Source: JAFGPJ01 sp964612465 | GTDB taxonomy: Bacteria > Planctomycetota > Phycisphaerae > Sedimentisphaerales > Anaerobacaceae | Direction of reading: 5' to 3' | Length of the DNA: 64,000 nt | Assembly (NCBI GenBank): GCA_964612465.1 | Contig: CAZTDF010000001.1 | Location: 10,768 to 74,767, forward strand | Part shown: one piece after another, positions 1-10,514 of the stretch | How the letters are laid out: every line of letters begins with the position of its first letter | Position numbering within the stretch: position 1 is the first letter of the stretch | Notes under the pieces: model-generated | What the model was told of the DNA's origin: nothing | Database searches by the model: none | The model's input: the letters and a program-made list of their open reading frames with translations, nothing else | Program-made: the position numbers and the translations under genes

Positions 1-2
1 CC

Positions 3-428
3 CGGAGACGCGATGGGGATGCAGCCGTATGGCGAGCGAGATTCTGCGCCCGCTTGGGATTGGTAGCTGGGGCTGCAGCGTTGTTTCTATCAGCACTGGG
101 CATCTTTGCGATCAAGGGCTACATGGTCGCCTCACGCACCTCCGAGATTGGCATTCGCATGGCACTGGGGGCCACGCACGGAAGTATTATGGGAATGGTC
201 CTGCGGGAGGGCGGCATTGTGACGGTGGTGGGATTGTTGGTTGGGATGGGGCTGGGCCTTGGTGTGGCCAAAGTGTCAGTTCATCTGCTTTACGGTGTCA
301 GTCCGATCGACCCGGTCAGCATAGTTGTCACTGTGGCACTACTCGGAAGCGTTTCGCTGTTGGCCAGCTACGTTCCTGCCCGTCGGGCAGCAAAGATCGA
401 TCCGATGGAGGCGTTAAGATACGAATGA
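3..428 (+). CDS. ADOP/MacB-type ABC permease, 3' end only
   Basis: The reading frame is open from the left edge of the window, so only the C-terminal part of the protein (about 141 residues) is seen. It holds the last FtsX-type permease segment: a hydrophobic helix around LFLSALGIFAIKGYM, the cytoplasmic coupling motif EIGIRMALGAT, two more membrane helices and the family-typical end ARRAAKIDPMEALRYE. It most resembles the permeases ending at 21322 and 23881, which share KGYMV in the same place, so it belongs to the same subgroup. The next permease starts 30 bp downstream, so it is part of the same array. Substrate unknown. A leucine codon at 54 could be misread as an internal start, but homology continues upstream of it. 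Confidence 0.85.
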   Translation, partial: RRRDGDAAVWRARFCARLGLVAGAAALFLSALGIFAIKGYMVASRTSEIGIRMALGATHGSIMGMVLREGGIVTVVGLLVGMGLGLGVAKVSVHLLYGVSPIDPVSIVVTVALLGSVSLLASYVPARRAAKIDPMEALRYE

Positions 429-458
429 AAATCAATAATTGATGAGTTAAGGACGGCA

Positions 459-2876
459 ATGAAGACTTTATGGCAAGATATTCGTTACGGCGTTCGGATG
501 TTAACCAAACGGCCCGGATTTACTGTTACAGCGGCCCTTGTATTGGCCCTGGGGATAGGTGCTAACACCGCCCTGTTTAGCGTGGTTCACAGTGTTTTGT
601 TAAGTCCGCTGCCGTTTAAGGATGCCGAACGCATCGTTCTGGTGCAGACGCTCTGGCGTTCCTCTGGTGGAAGGGGAAGCGTTTCCGGGCCGGACTATAT
701 CGACTGGGACGAGCGCAACAGAGTAATGGAAGGATTGAGTGCCTTCGACACCTGCCGGTTAAGTCTTACCGGAGCAGGCGAGCCATTGGCCTTACAGGGT
801 TTTCGTACAACAGTCAATTTTTTCGATGTTTTAAGGCCTAAACAAATGGCTCTGGGGCGCAGTTTCCGTCCGGATGAATCACAAACGGGGAACCACTACG
901 TCACAGTATTGAGTCATAATCTCTGGCGTGACCGCTTTGATTCGGATCCGAATATCATCGGTAAGCCGATCACCCTGGATAGCGCTCCCTATACAGTTGT
1001 CGGCGTAGCAGGACCCGCGATGGGCTTTATTGAAGAGATGGTTCGCATCTATGTCCCCCTACAGCGGGAGGAATTGATCAAGGGACACCGCGGCAGCCAT
1101 TACCTCAACGTGTTAGGACGTATCAAACCTGATGTCTCGTTTGCCCAGGCCCAGGCCCAGATGGACCAGGTCGCTATGCAGGTTGAAAGAGAGAATCCTA
1201 ACTCGAATGTCAATAAGGGAGTGCGCATCGAACCTCTTCACGAGATGTTAATCGACAGTGTACGCACGGCCTTTCTCGTTTTGTATGGAGCTGTAACGGT
1301 CCTGCTTCTGGTTGCCTGTGTGAATGTTTCCAATTTGCTTGTTGCAAAAGCATCGGCACGCAGTCGGGAGATTGCCATACGTCAGGCTTTAGGTGCAGGC
1401 CGGGTGCGGCTAATGCGGCAATTGCTAACCGAAAGCATCTTACTTGGTATACTCGGCGGCATCCTCGGACTCATCTTGGCCTTCTGGAGTCTGGATATGC
1501 TTCAATTGATAGCCCCTAAGATTCAACAAACCGGCGGCGGCGGAATCCCCGGATTTGAGGAAATCCGAGTGAGCCTGCCTGTGCTGGGATTCACGATTGG
1601 CTTGTCCCTTATTGCCGGATTACTCTTCGGTATGGTTCCGGCATGGCAGGGTTCACGTCACGGCCTGAGCAACACATTGAAGGAAACGGGCCAAAGTGTC
1701 TCTCGCGGCCGCACACGTCACCGCACGTTGGGTACGCTTGTCGTTGCACAAATCGCCCTTGCAATGATTCTGCTGACCGGGGCGGGTTTGCTAATTAAAA
1801 GCTTTATCAAACTACAACAGTCTAATCCCGGATTTAAAGCCGATAGGCTTCTGGCTCTGCATGTGGTGCGTCCCGACAACTCAGAAAATCGTAATCAACG
1901 ACACCGCGTTGACTATTTCAATAGAGTTATTGAGAAGTTGGCTGCCATGTCGGGTGTGGAAGCTGCCGGAGCGATTGACATGCATCCCATGAATCCATCA
2001 AACAGTAATAGCTCGTTCAGTATTGTCGGGAAAGAGGGTTCGCCGTCCGCTGAGAACCGTATGGTGTCTTGCGACTACTTTCGCTGTCTAAGCATACCCC
2101 TGATGCAGGGGCGAACCTTTACACCTCAGGATAACGATCAAAGTCAGCGTGTAGTGGTTGTTAATCGAGAACTTGTACGACGTTATCTCCCCGATCGGGA
2201 TCCGATTGGACAGGTGATCAACTTTTGGGGAAGTGAAAGAACGATCGTAGGAGTAGTGGGAGACGTTAAAATCAGAACCTTGCGAAGTGACGACTACTCG
2301 GCTTTTGTCTATATGCCCATCGCACAGCAATGTAGGTACAACATGACCTTTTTCATTTGTACTACTGGTGATCCCATCCAATGGGCCAGCGCCGCTCGAA
2401 AAGTTTTGTGGGATATTGATCAGAGTCAGCCGATTCTTTATGTGGAAACCATGGATCAACTCGTTCTGAATTCCATCTCGGTCGAACGCTTTTGTGCGAT
2501 TCTCTTGACTGTAATGGCCGGCGTGGCCCTGATCATGGCTCTTGTGGGGCTCTATGGCGTGATGGCCTTTGCTGTTACGGAACGTCGTAACGAGATCGGT
2601 ATCCGTATGGCTCTCGGTGCACAGGGCACAGATATTCTTCGCTTGGTTATCAAGAAGGCCTTTGTTCTGACAATCATCGGTCTGGCGATTGGTCTGGCGT
2701 GTACTTTAGCCGTCTGTCGTCTTATGACCAGCCTGCTCTACAGTATCAGCGTATACGACCCGGCGACGTTTGTGCTGATTCCTGTGTTGCTCTTCACTGT
2801 GGCTATGCTGGCTTGTTATCTCCCGGCACGCAAGGCCGCGCAGTTGGACCCCCTGGAGACGCTCCGCTATGAATGA
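459..2876 (+). CDS. ADOP-type ABC transporter permease (MacB_PCD/FtsX, duplicated)
   Basis: 805 residues. The N-terminus (TLWQDIRYGVRMLTKRPGFT) is the conserved cytoplasmic lead of acidobacterial duplicated orphan permeases. It is followed by a first membrane helix with LALGIGANTALFSV, a large extracytoplasmic MacB-like domain (about 50-250), an FtsX segment with three helices (about 270-410, coupling motif EIAIRQALGAGR), then a second helix, a second extracytoplasmic domain (about 450-640) and a second FtsX segment (about 680-800, EIGIRMALGAQ). The family acts with an ABC ATPase in export or membrane mechanotransmission; the substrate cannot be told. The end reads ARKAAQLDPLETLRYE, slightly diverged from its neighbours. 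An AAGGA ribosome site lies about 8 nt before the ATG. It is 42 bp from the next permease. Confidence 0.9.
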   Translation: MKTLWQDIRYGVRMLTKRPGFTVTAALVLALGIGANTALFSVVHSVLLSPLPFKDAERIVLVQTLWRSSGGRGSVSGPDYIDWDERNRVMEGLSAFDTCRLSLTGAGEPLALQGFRTTVNFFDVLRPKQMALGRSFRPDESQTGNHYVTVLSHNLWRDRFDSDPNIIGKPITLDSAPYTVVGVAGPAMGFIEEMVRIYVPLQREELIKGHRGSHYLNVLGRIKPDVSFAQAQAQMDQVAMQVERENPNSNVNKGVRIEPLHEMLIDSVRTAFLVLYGAVTVLLLVACVNVSNLLVAKASARSREIAIRQALGAGRVRLMRQLLTESILLGILGGILGLILAFWSLDMLQLIAPKIQQTGGGGIPGFEEIRVSLPVLGFTIGLSLIAGLLFGMVPAWQGSRHGLSNTLKETGQSVSRGRTRHRTLGTLVVAQIALAMILLTGAGLLIKSFIKLQQSNPGFKADRLLALHVVRPDNSENRNQRHRVDYFNRVIEKLAAMSGVEAAGAIDMHPMNPSNSNSSFSIVGKEGSPSAENRMVSCDYFRCLSIPLMQGRTFTPQDNDQSQRVVVVNRELVRRYLPDRDPIGQVINFWGSERTIVGVVGDVKIRTLRSDDYSAFVYMPIAQQCRYNMTFFICTTGDPIQWASAARKVLWDIDQSQPILYVETMDQLVLNSISVERFCAILLTVMAGVALIMALVGLYGVMAFAVTERRNEIGIRMALGAQGTDILRLVIKKAFVLTIIGLAIGLACTLAVCRLMTSLLYSISVYDPATFVLIPVLLFTVAMLACYLPARKAAQLDPLETLRYE

Positions 2877-2918
2877 TTATCAAAGAATATGGAACACATA
2901 AGATCGAAGGAATGATAA

Positions 2919-5399
2919 ATGAAGACAATATGGCACGATATGCGTTATGGGCTTCGCCAATTGCGTAAGAGCCCCGGTTTCACTGCGGTCGCGGTGCTGT
3001 CACTGGCCCTGGGCATTGGAGCTAACACGGCGATCTTCAGTATGATCAACGGGATTCTGTACAAGTCTTTGCCGGTTCGCAATCCGCATGAGTTGCGTGT
3101 GATTAACTGGACAAGTCGTAAGTGGCCTCAGATGCGTCATCCTGCAGGGGGCTTCGAACACACCAAGTCTAATGAGTTCTACAGCGGTTCCTTCCCGTAT
3201 CCTGCATACCTCGACTTCGCCGAACAGGCACGAGGATTCTCCGATATTTTTGCCTTTTCCCGTACTGATAGTCCCAAGACGATCAATGCAGGCGGCGTTG
3301 CGACTTTGGCAAACGGGCAGATGGTGTCGGGCAACTTTTTCAAGAGCTATGGTGCACGTGTCTTGATTGGAAGACCTATTACGCCCGAGGATGACCTTCC
3401 TGACGCTCCGCCGGTGGCCGTCCTCACCTATCCTTTTTGGCAACGCGTCTATGGTCTCGATCCTCACGTTTTAGGCCGGACTCTCACAGTAGGCAAAACA
3501 GGTTTTACCATCATTGGTGTACTGCCTCGTCGTTATATAGGTCCACTGGCCAGTGTAATGCACACCGATTTCTATGTGCCTATGATGGCCCGGCCGCGAC
3601 TGACAGGCGAAGAAGATGGGTGGTTGAACTCCGATAACGCATGGTGGGTTCAGATGATGGGGCGATTGGCTCCGGGGGCCAATGATGCTCAGGTGCAGGC
3701 ATCATTGGAACTTCTTTTCAGTCATGTTGTCAATCGCTCTGAAGCGGAGTTAAACCGGCCCGGGATCTTCTTGCAAAAAGGTCAGCAAGGGGTATTGGGT
3801 GAACGTCGACGAATGGCTGAATCCTTATGGTTTCTGCAGATCGTGGTGGGTCTGGTCCTGTTAATCGCCTGCACGAATCTGGCAGGTCTGCTTCTGGCCA
3901 GGGGGGCAGCCCGTCAACATGAGATGGCCGTGCGTGCGGCGATAGGCGCCGGGCGGTGGCGTCTCATACGCCAGTCACTCACGGAGAGCATGATCCTGTC
4001 ACTGGCGGGTGTTTGTCTCGGGTTGGTATTCTCCGTATGGATAAGAGCGGCACTGACCGGCTTTGTTATCGATCCGTCGAGCAATAGACACTTCAACCTA
4101 CAGGTTGATGCGAATGTTTTGATGTTTGCGCTGGCCGTTAGCGTGGTCACTGCCTTATTGTCCGGTCTTTTTCCTGCATTGCGTACTGGCAACACCGACC
4201 CATCTGCAGGGCTTAAAGACGGCGGGAGCCGCGGCGCCCCCCGGCTTCGCCTGGGGAAAGTGTTGGTCACTGCGCAGGTGGGTTTGTCCATCGTTCTGGT
4301 CCTGTTCGGCGGGCTTCTATGTCGAACCCTGATCAATCTCTATCGAACGGATACGGGATTCGACACGGAGAATCTCTTGTTGGTTCCAATCTCTCCTGGA
4401 CAGTCCCTATCCCCACCGAAAGATCGTGAAGGTTTCTTTAATTCCGTGCGTCAGAAGATCACAGGCATCCCTGGCGTCCGGTCGGTTGCCCTTTCAAATT
4501 GGACATTGCTGGAAGGAAGGGGAAAAAGCCCTGACATATCGATCCCCGGCCGTCCCGAGGAAAAGCCGCGCGAGTCCCTTTCACTGTTTGTGAGTGACGG
4601 ATACTTTGCGACAATGGGGATCGACCTGCTGCAAGGGCGAGACTTCCGTGCTGCGGATACACGAGGCTCCCAGGATGTCGCCATCGTCAATGAGGAATTC
4701 GTACGTTTGTTTTTCCCGGATGAGAATCCCCTGGGCCAGTTCATAACGGTCGGAAGTGTACAATATCAAATCGTGGGTTTATGCAGTAACCACGGATGTC
4801 AGAACTTGCGTTTAGACATTTCACCGATTCTTTATAGACCTCATTCACAACATTCACTGTCCAATATGACTTACGCGATACGCACTGTGCTTCCACCGAT
4901 GTTTCTGATACCTGTTGTGCGCAAGGCCGTGGCCGATATAGACCGCAACCTGCCGCTGGAGGGGATGACCACACAAAAACTCGCTATCAAGGAGTCTCTT
5001 CGTCTGGAACGCCTCATGACATCGCTTTGTGGAAGTCTTGCCCTACTGGCCCTGGCGCTGTCCTGCATCGGTCTGTATGGGATCATGGCCTACAATGTCG
5101 CGCGCCGAACCGGCGAAATGGGCATTCGCAAGGCTTTGGGTGCGCAGCCCTCAGATGTGGCCTGGCCGATCCTCCGAGAGGCCCTGATACTCACGGCCAT
5201 AGGTATAGCCATCGGCTTACCTGTCGCCTTGGCTTTGGTCCGCGGGATGCGTAGTGTTTTCTACGGCATCGAACCTCATGATCCTATCACGATAATCGGG
5301 ACCGTCGTGATTATGGTCACGGTCGCGGCCATGGCCGCATGGATACCTGCCCGCCGGGCGGCAAAGGTCGATCCCATGGAGGCGCTGCGGTATGAGTGA
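2919..5399 (+). CDS. ADOP-type ABC transporter permease
   Basis: 826 residues with the full duplicated MacB_PCD-FtsX architecture: cytoplasmic lead TIWHDMRYGLRQLRKSPGFT, LALGIGANTAIFS in the first helix, first coupling motif HEMAVRAAIGAGRWRLIRQS, second coupling motif GEMGIRKALGAQ, and the end PARRAAKVDPMEALRYE. Its first extracytoplasmic domain begins PVRNPHELRVINW, shared with the genes at 5435 and 10515, so these three form a subgroup that probably arose by local duplication. A good ribosome site (GAAGGAATG) precedes the ATG. There is a 35 bp gap to the next gene, which contains a short A-rich motif repeated in other gaps of the array. Function: permease of an export-type ABC system; substrate unknown. 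Confidence 0.9.
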   Translation: MKTIWHDMRYGLRQLRKSPGFTAVAVLSLALGIGANTAIFSMINGILYKSLPVRNPHELRVINWTSRKWPQMRHPAGGFEHTKSNEFYSGSFPYPAYLDFAEQARGFSDIFAFSRTDSPKTINAGGVATLANGQMVSGNFFKSYGARVLIGRPITPEDDLPDAPPVAVLTYPFWQRVYGLDPHVLGRTLTVGKTGFTIIGVLPRRYIGPLASVMHTDFYVPMMARPRLTGEEDGWLNSDNAWWVQMMGRLAPGANDAQVQASLELLFSHVVNRSEAELNRPGIFLQKGQQGVLGERRRMAESLWFLQIVVGLVLLIACTNLAGLLLARGAARQHEMAVRAAIGAGRWRLIRQSLTESMILSLAGVCLGLVFSVWIRAALTGFVIDPSSNRHFNLQVDANVLMFALAVSVVTALLSGLFPALRTGNTDPSAGLKDGGSRGAPRLRLGKVLVTAQVGLSIVLVLFGGLLCRTLINLYRTDTGFDTENLLLVPISPGQSLSPPKDREGFFNSVRQKITGIPGVRSVALSNWTLLEGRGKSPDISIPGRPEEKPRESLSLFVSDGYFATMGIDLLQGRDFRAADTRGSQDVAIVNEEFVRLFFPDENPLGQFITVGSVQYQIVGLCSNHGCQNLRLDISPILYRPHSQHSLSNMTYAIRTVLPPMFLIPVVRKAVADIDRNLPLEGMTTQKLAIKESLRLERLMTSLCGSLALLALALSCIGLYGIMAYNVARRTGEMGIRKALGAQPSDVAWPILREALILTAIGIAIGLPVALALVRGMRSVFYGIEPHDPITIIGTVVIMVTVAAMAAWIPARRAAKVDPMEALRYE

Positions 5400-5434
5400 G
5401 AAAAACAGAATAAAGAATACAGAAGGAATGACAT

Positions 5435-7906
5435 ATGAAGACAATATGGCATGACGTGCGTTATGGGTTTCGTCAGTTGCGTAAGAGCCCCGGTTTTACT
5501 GCCGTGGCAGTAGTATCGCTGGCATTGGGAATCGGTGCAAATACAGCGATCTTTAGTCTGATCAATGGTGTGCTACTCAAGTCCCTGCCTGTGCGCGATC
5601 CGCAAGAATTACGCGTGATCAACTGGGCCTGCTTTGGGTATGAACTCTCCAGCTTTTCAGGAAGTACAAATCGGAGCAAATCCGGCCAGTCCTCTTCAGG
5701 GTCTTTCCCATATCCGACCTATTGCGATTTCCGAGACCAGTCTGCAGGATTCTCGGAAGTCTTTGCTTTTTCTGAACTTGGTAATATGACCGCTATCGCG
5801 AACGGTATGGCTTTTACTGCTGACGGCCTTATGGTCTCCGGTAACTTCTTCAAAGGATATGGGGCACAGACTTTGATCGGACGGCCTATTCTACCCAGGG
5901 ACGACCAGCCTGATTCAGAGCCCGTTGCCGTGATTACCTATAGAGCATGGGAGCGGCGTTTTGGACTTAATCCGAACGTCCTCGGCCAGACCGTCATCCT
6001 GAACAAGTCGGGCTTCAGTGTTGTCGGCGTTCTACCTCGCCGATATGCCGGGCCGCTGGCCGGTGATCAAGCCGACTTCTATGTCCCAATGGCAGCCCAA
6101 CCACAACTCAAATCCGGGTACCCACTGGCATCGCGAAATCATTGGTGGCTTGAAATCATGGGACGTTTGTCCCCGGAGGCGAGTGATGCGCAGGCCCGAG
6201 CTTCGCTTGAGGTTCTTTTGGACCAGACTTTAGCCGTCTCAAACTCGAAATTCAAGGAGCCGAGTATCCTCCTGGAGGATGGCAGTCGCGGCCCTCTGAT
6301 GCAACGTAAATGGGCTGCTCAGCCTCTTTTGGTATTGCAGGGCGTTGTTGGGCTGGTTTTGCTGATTGCTTGTGCGAACATGGCGGGAATGCTATTGTCT
6401 CGCGGCGCCGCCCGGCAACATGAAATGACGGTCCGCGCAGCTATCGGCGCCGGGCGCTGGCGACTGATCCGGCAATCATTGGTCGAGAGCCTGGTCCTGT
6501 CGCTGGTAGCCGCCGCTTGCGGACTTATCATTTCATCGTGGCTCAAGATCACTATCATGAATTTCGTCACTGGTTCTCTTGGTGAGATCCATTTTAATAT
6601 GGCGCTTGATACGAGGGTTTTGCTTTTTACCCTGGGAGCTGCCGTGGCCACGACTTTGCTGTTCGGATTCCTGCCGGCCCTTCGTGTTTCCAGGGTGAAT
6701 CCAGCCACAGGTTTGCAGAACGCTCGTTTGCAGGGAGCATCACGTGTACGACTGGGCAAGGTTCTGGTTGTAACGCAGGTAGCACTGTCCTTGTTGTTAG
6801 TCGCTGGCACAGGTTTACTCGTTCGTTCGCTTGTGAATCTGAAGAATATCGATCCGGGTTTCGATACGGAGAACTTGTTGGTCTTTCGCCTCAACGCCGG
6901 CGATGCCGGATACAACGGAACAGAACGCATAGACTACTACGAAACTGCGAGTCGCTCCATCGCAGCTATCCCCGGCGTGAGCGATGTAGCGTATTCAAGT
7001 ACCAGCCTCTTGGCTGGACGAGTCTCATCCTCCGGTTTTTCCCTGCCCGGGCGCCCGACCAATCCGGATGAAAACTTGCAGGCTAATGAGCTTACAGTTA
7101 GTGAGGCTTTCTTTAGCACTATGAAAATCCCTTTGCTGCGCGGCCGTACATTTGCCGGGACGGACACGCAGACTTCGACTAAGGTGATGATAATCAACGA
7201 TGCTTTTGTCCATACTTTCTTTTCAGATGAGAATCCTATTGGCCACTATGTCAAGATGGGGGAAAACGAGTATCAGATTATTGGTGTCTGCGGGAATACA
7301 AAATATAACAGCGTCCGAAGTGATATCGCACCCACCATGTATCATTCGTATCGACAAGCTCCGTCGGGTAGCGTATCTTTTGAAGTGCGAACGGTCCTAC
7401 CCGAATTATCCCTGGTACCTGCGGTACGTAAGGTCGTTTCCAGTCTCGATGAAAGCATCCCCATTCAGGAGCTGACAACGCAGACCGACTTGTTCAACCG
7501 CTCGATTATCATGGAAAGGCTCTCCACGACTTTGTGTGGTTCTCTTGCTATGCTGGCGGTAGTGCTGGCCTGCATCGGTCTGTACGGCCTGCTGGCCTAC
7601 CACGTTGCGCAGCGCATGGGTGAGATTGGTATTCGCATGGCCTTGGGTGCCCGGCCGCAAGACGTGGCCCGGCCGATCCTCCGTCAGGCCGTGCTGTTGG
7701 CGACGTTGGGTGTAGCCGTTGCCATGCCTGTCACGCTGGCCCTGTCCCGGGCGATGCGAAGTGTCGTTTACGGCATTAAATCGCACGATCCTCTTACCAT
7801 GATCGGTGCCGCCGTGCTCATGATTGCCGTTGCGGCCCTGGCGGCCTGGATTCCCGCCCGAAGGGCGGCGAAGATCGATCCGATGGAGGCTCTACGGTAT
7901 GAATAA
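5435..7906 (+). CDS. ADOP-type ABC transporter permease
   Basis: 823 residues, closest in the window to the preceding gene: same lead (TIWHDVRYGFRQLRKSPGFT), same first-domain opening (PVRDPQELRVINW), coupling motifs HEMTVRAAIGAGRWRLIRQS and GEIGIRMALGARPQDVARPI, and the standard end ARRAAKIDPMEALRYE. Two MacB-like extracytoplasmic domains each precede an FtsX segment of three helices. AGAAGGA lies just ahead of the ATG. The close similarity to the upstream copy suggests a tandem duplication followed by drift, mainly in the extracytoplasmic domains. It is 90 bp from the next permease. Substrate unknown. Confidence 0.9.
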   Translation: MKTIWHDVRYGFRQLRKSPGFTAVAVVSLALGIGANTAIFSLINGVLLKSLPVRDPQELRVINWACFGYELSSFSGSTNRSKSGQSSSGSFPYPTYCDFRDQSAGFSEVFAFSELGNMTAIANGMAFTADGLMVSGNFFKGYGAQTLIGRPILPRDDQPDSEPVAVITYRAWERRFGLNPNVLGQTVILNKSGFSVVGVLPRRYAGPLAGDQADFYVPMAAQPQLKSGYPLASRNHWWLEIMGRLSPEASDAQARASLEVLLDQTLAVSNSKFKEPSILLEDGSRGPLMQRKWAAQPLLVLQGVVGLVLLIACANMAGMLLSRGAARQHEMTVRAAIGAGRWRLIRQSLVESLVLSLVAAACGLIISSWLKITIMNFVTGSLGEIHFNMALDTRVLLFTLGAAVATTLLFGFLPALRVSRVNPATGLQNARLQGASRVRLGKVLVVTQVALSLLLVAGTGLLVRSLVNLKNIDPGFDTENLLVFRLNAGDAGYNGTERIDYYETASRSIAAIPGVSDVAYSSTSLLAGRVSSSGFSLPGRPTNPDENLQANELTVSEAFFSTMKIPLLRGRTFAGTDTQTSTKVMIINDAFVHTFFSDENPIGHYVKMGENEYQIIGVCGNTKYNSVRSDIAPTMYHSYRQAPSGSVSFEVRTVLPELSLVPAVRKVVSSLDESIPIQELTTQTDLFNRSIIMERLSTTLCGSLAMLAVVLACIGLYGLLAYHVAQRMGEIGIRMALGARPQDVARPILRQAVLLATLGVAVAMPVTLALSRAMRSVVYGIKSHDPLTMIGAAVLMIAVAALAAWIPARRAAKIDPMEALRYE

Positions 7907-7996
7907 GGTGGAGCGGACACAATCCAATGTTTTGAAGTCAAAGAGCCTTAATGTGCTTTACGAATCCTTCAAAGAACTAAGAAAAGGAATCACAAG

Positions 7997-10423
7997 ATGA
8001 TGATACTTGTCAACGACATCAAATTCGGTATTCGCCAGCTACTAAAGTCTCCCGGCATTACGGCGATTGCAGTGCTGACGCTGGCTATTGGCATCGGGGC
8101 GAATATCACGATATTCAGCTTCTTTAACGCTTATTTACTGCGCCCCTTACCGTATAAGGAGGCTGATCACCTGGTGACCATCCAGGAGCAGGATAGAAAG
8201 ACAGGTGACAGGAGAGGGAATATCTCGTATGCCAACTATCTGGACTGGACCGAACACAACCAATGCTTTGAGGCGTTGGGTTGTTATGGTTTTGGTAGCT
8301 ATACCCTTAAGGTCCAGGATGCGTCTGAACGCTTCACCTGTATACAAGCCACCGGCAACCTGCTAACCATGCTCGGTGTGGAACCCATAGCCGGTCGACT
8401 ATTCGGGCCGGATGACGATCAGCCGCAGGCAGAAAGGACCGTCATTCTAAGTGATGCAATGTGGCAACGCTGCTTTGGGGGTAAGACCGATGTGCTTGGC
8501 AAATCCATTACACTCAATGAACGTCCTTATACGGTTATCGGCGTGTTACCGGCTTCGTTCGCCTTCCCTCCCATAGGCCAGACGGATCCAGTGGACCTAT
8601 GGACTCCCATGGCACCCATGACAGTGATTCCTGGAAATGAGTGGATTGCGGAACGAGGTAACTATGCGGGAACCACAGGTATCGGGAGACTCAAACCGGG
8701 AGTGTCCCTAATGCAGGCTCAGGCCGAAATGGATCTGGTGGCACGGCAATTGGAGCAAGCCTATCCTGCCAATAAAGACAAGGGCATCTTCGTGGGATCA
8801 TTCCATCATCGTCTCGTCCAGAACGTTAAGCCTGTGATGTTGCTGTTGATGGGTGCGGTTGCCTGTGTCCTCTTGATTGTATGCGTAAATATCGCCAACC
8901 TGCTGCTGGCTCGTACAGGTGCACGGGCTCAGGAATTCGCGGTACGTAGTGCCTTGGGGGCGGATCGCTATCAGCTCTTTCGTCAGTTATTCTGCGAGAG
9001 TCTGTTGTTGGCCGGATTGGGGGGCATAGGAGGGCTCATATTGGCCTGCTGGGGTATGAATCTTGTCAAGGGCTTATTGTCGGATCCTCCAGGCGGCAAA
9101 TTTGTCGATGCAACTATGGTTCTATTTATACTGGGCGCCACTATGGGCACCGCTTTGATCTTCGGTTTATTGCCGGCGCTGCGGTCATCCCGTGTGAGCT
9201 TAAGCGGCATGCGCCGTGTGACTACCGGGCCGCGCAGCAATCGATTGCGCGATGCCCTGGTGGTCTCCGAGATGGGCCTGGCCCTGATTTTACTGGTCGG
9301 GGCCGGCTTATTGCTCCGCAGTTTTATTCATTATATAGGGAGTGATCCCGGTTTCAATACTGAGAGTACCCTGGTCATGAGTCTTGACTTGCCCAAAAGA
9401 ATCGGTCAAGAACCTCAACAGAAACAGGACTTTTATCGAGAACTCGTACGACAGGTCCAGCCCATCACCGGTGTTGAGCACGTGGGCGCGGCCTCGAACA
9501 TCCTGGGGCATTGGGGCCAGACTTACTATGTTGAAGGCAGCCCTATACCAGAGCCCGGTAAGAGCAGTGGGGCCAACATAGGTAATGTCACGCCAGGATT
9601 TTTCCAGTCTATGGGGATTCCACTTTTGGAGGGGCGTTTTTTCACAGAGCATGATCATCGAGACGCGGTCCGGGTGGCTATCGTGGACGAGAAACTGGCA
9701 CGCAAATGGTGGCCCGATGAAAGTCCCATTGGAAAACGTCTGCAACGCAATTCGCGACCTGACCCTAATGATCCTTGGTATCAGGTAGTCGGCATGGTGG
9801 CTCACACCAAAAACGACGGTGTCGATCAGGACGCAGGGGAATACCTGTATTTTAGCGCTTATCAGTCCGTTCAGACCTTCTGGGACAGCATTACACTCAT
9901 CGTACGTAGCGACGGTGATCCCATGCGTCTGGTAGGTGGGATTAAACAGGCTCTTGCTGTTGTTGACTCCGAGGTATCCACCAGCAACATCCGCACCTTG
10001 CAGAGGATTGTAGGCAAGCAATCCTATATGCGACGTCTCATCACGACCGTCTTGGGCCTATTCGCAGTCACAGCCCTGGTGCTTTCCAGCCTGGGTATTT
10101 ATGGTGTGATGGCCTATTCAATGTCCCAACGGACGCATGAAATCGGCATCCGCATGGCTCTCGGGGCCCACGTTGGTGATGTCCTGCGACTCGTCCTCAC
10201 CCATGGAATAAAACTGACACTCTTGGGTATTGGTCTGGGACTTTTAGGCACCTTAGTGTTGAGTAGGCTGGTCGATAGCTTTCTCTTTGGTGTTACCGCG
10301 CGGGACCCGATCACATTCCTTGTGGTCACTGGCATCTTAACCGGAGCGGCCCTGTTGGCCTGTTATCTGCCAGCACGGCGAGCAGCAAGGATCGATCCGA
10401 TGGAGGCGTTGAGGTATGAGTGA
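7997..10423 (+). CDS. ADOP-type ABC transporter permease
   Basis: 808 residues; starts with two ATG codons (7997 and 8000) after AAAAGGAATC, so either could be used. It has the duplicated permease plan: LAIGIGANITIFSFFNAYLL in the first helix, a first extracytoplasmic domain with the ADOP-typical ISYANYLDW segment, coupling motif EFAVRSALGADRYQLFRQLF, a second domain, then HEIGIRMALGAHVGDVLRLV and the end ARRAARIDPMEALRYE. The opening of its first domain (PLPYKEADHLVTI) differs from the neighbours on both sides and is nearer to the genes at 459 and 16270. The 90-bp gaps on either side are the longest inside the array and could hold promoters. Substrate unknown. Confidence 0.9.
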   Translation: MMILVNDIKFGIRQLLKSPGITAIAVLTLAIGIGANITIFSFFNAYLLRPLPYKEADHLVTIQEQDRKTGDRRGNISYANYLDWTEHNQCFEALGCYGFGSYTLKVQDASERFTCIQATGNLLTMLGVEPIAGRLFGPDDDQPQAERTVILSDAMWQRCFGGKTDVLGKSITLNERPYTVIGVLPASFAFPPIGQTDPVDLWTPMAPMTVIPGNEWIAERGNYAGTTGIGRLKPGVSLMQAQAEMDLVARQLEQAYPANKDKGIFVGSFHHRLVQNVKPVMLLLMGAVACVLLIVCVNIANLLLARTGARAQEFAVRSALGADRYQLFRQLFCESLLLAGLGGIGGLILACWGMNLVKGLLSDPPGGKFVDATMVLFILGATMGTALIFGLLPALRSSRVSLSGMRRVTTGPRSNRLRDALVVSEMGLALILLVGAGLLLRSFIHYIGSDPGFNTESTLVMSLDLPKRIGQEPQQKQDFYRELVRQVQPITGVEHVGAASNILGHWGQTYYVEGSPIPEPGKSSGANIGNVTPGFFQSMGIPLLEGRFFTEHDHRDAVRVAIVDEKLARKWWPDESPIGKRLQRNSRPDPNDPWYQVVGMVAHTKNDGVDQDAGEYLYFSAYQSVQTFWDSITLIVRSDGDPMRLVGGIKQALAVVDSEVSTSNIRTLQRIVGKQSYMRRLITTVLGLFAVTALVLSSLGIYGVMAYSMSQRTHEIGIRMALGAHVGDVLRLVLTHGIKLTLLGIGLGLLGTLVLSRLVDSFLFGVTARDPITFLVVTGILTGAALLACYLPARRAARIDPMEALRYE

Positions 10424-10514
10424 AACGTGTAGCGATTTATTAGTTGTTGGTTATTCGTTGTTCATTGGAATTGCTTAGAACTATGAACTACGAACTAAAA
10501 ATTGGAGTTATAAG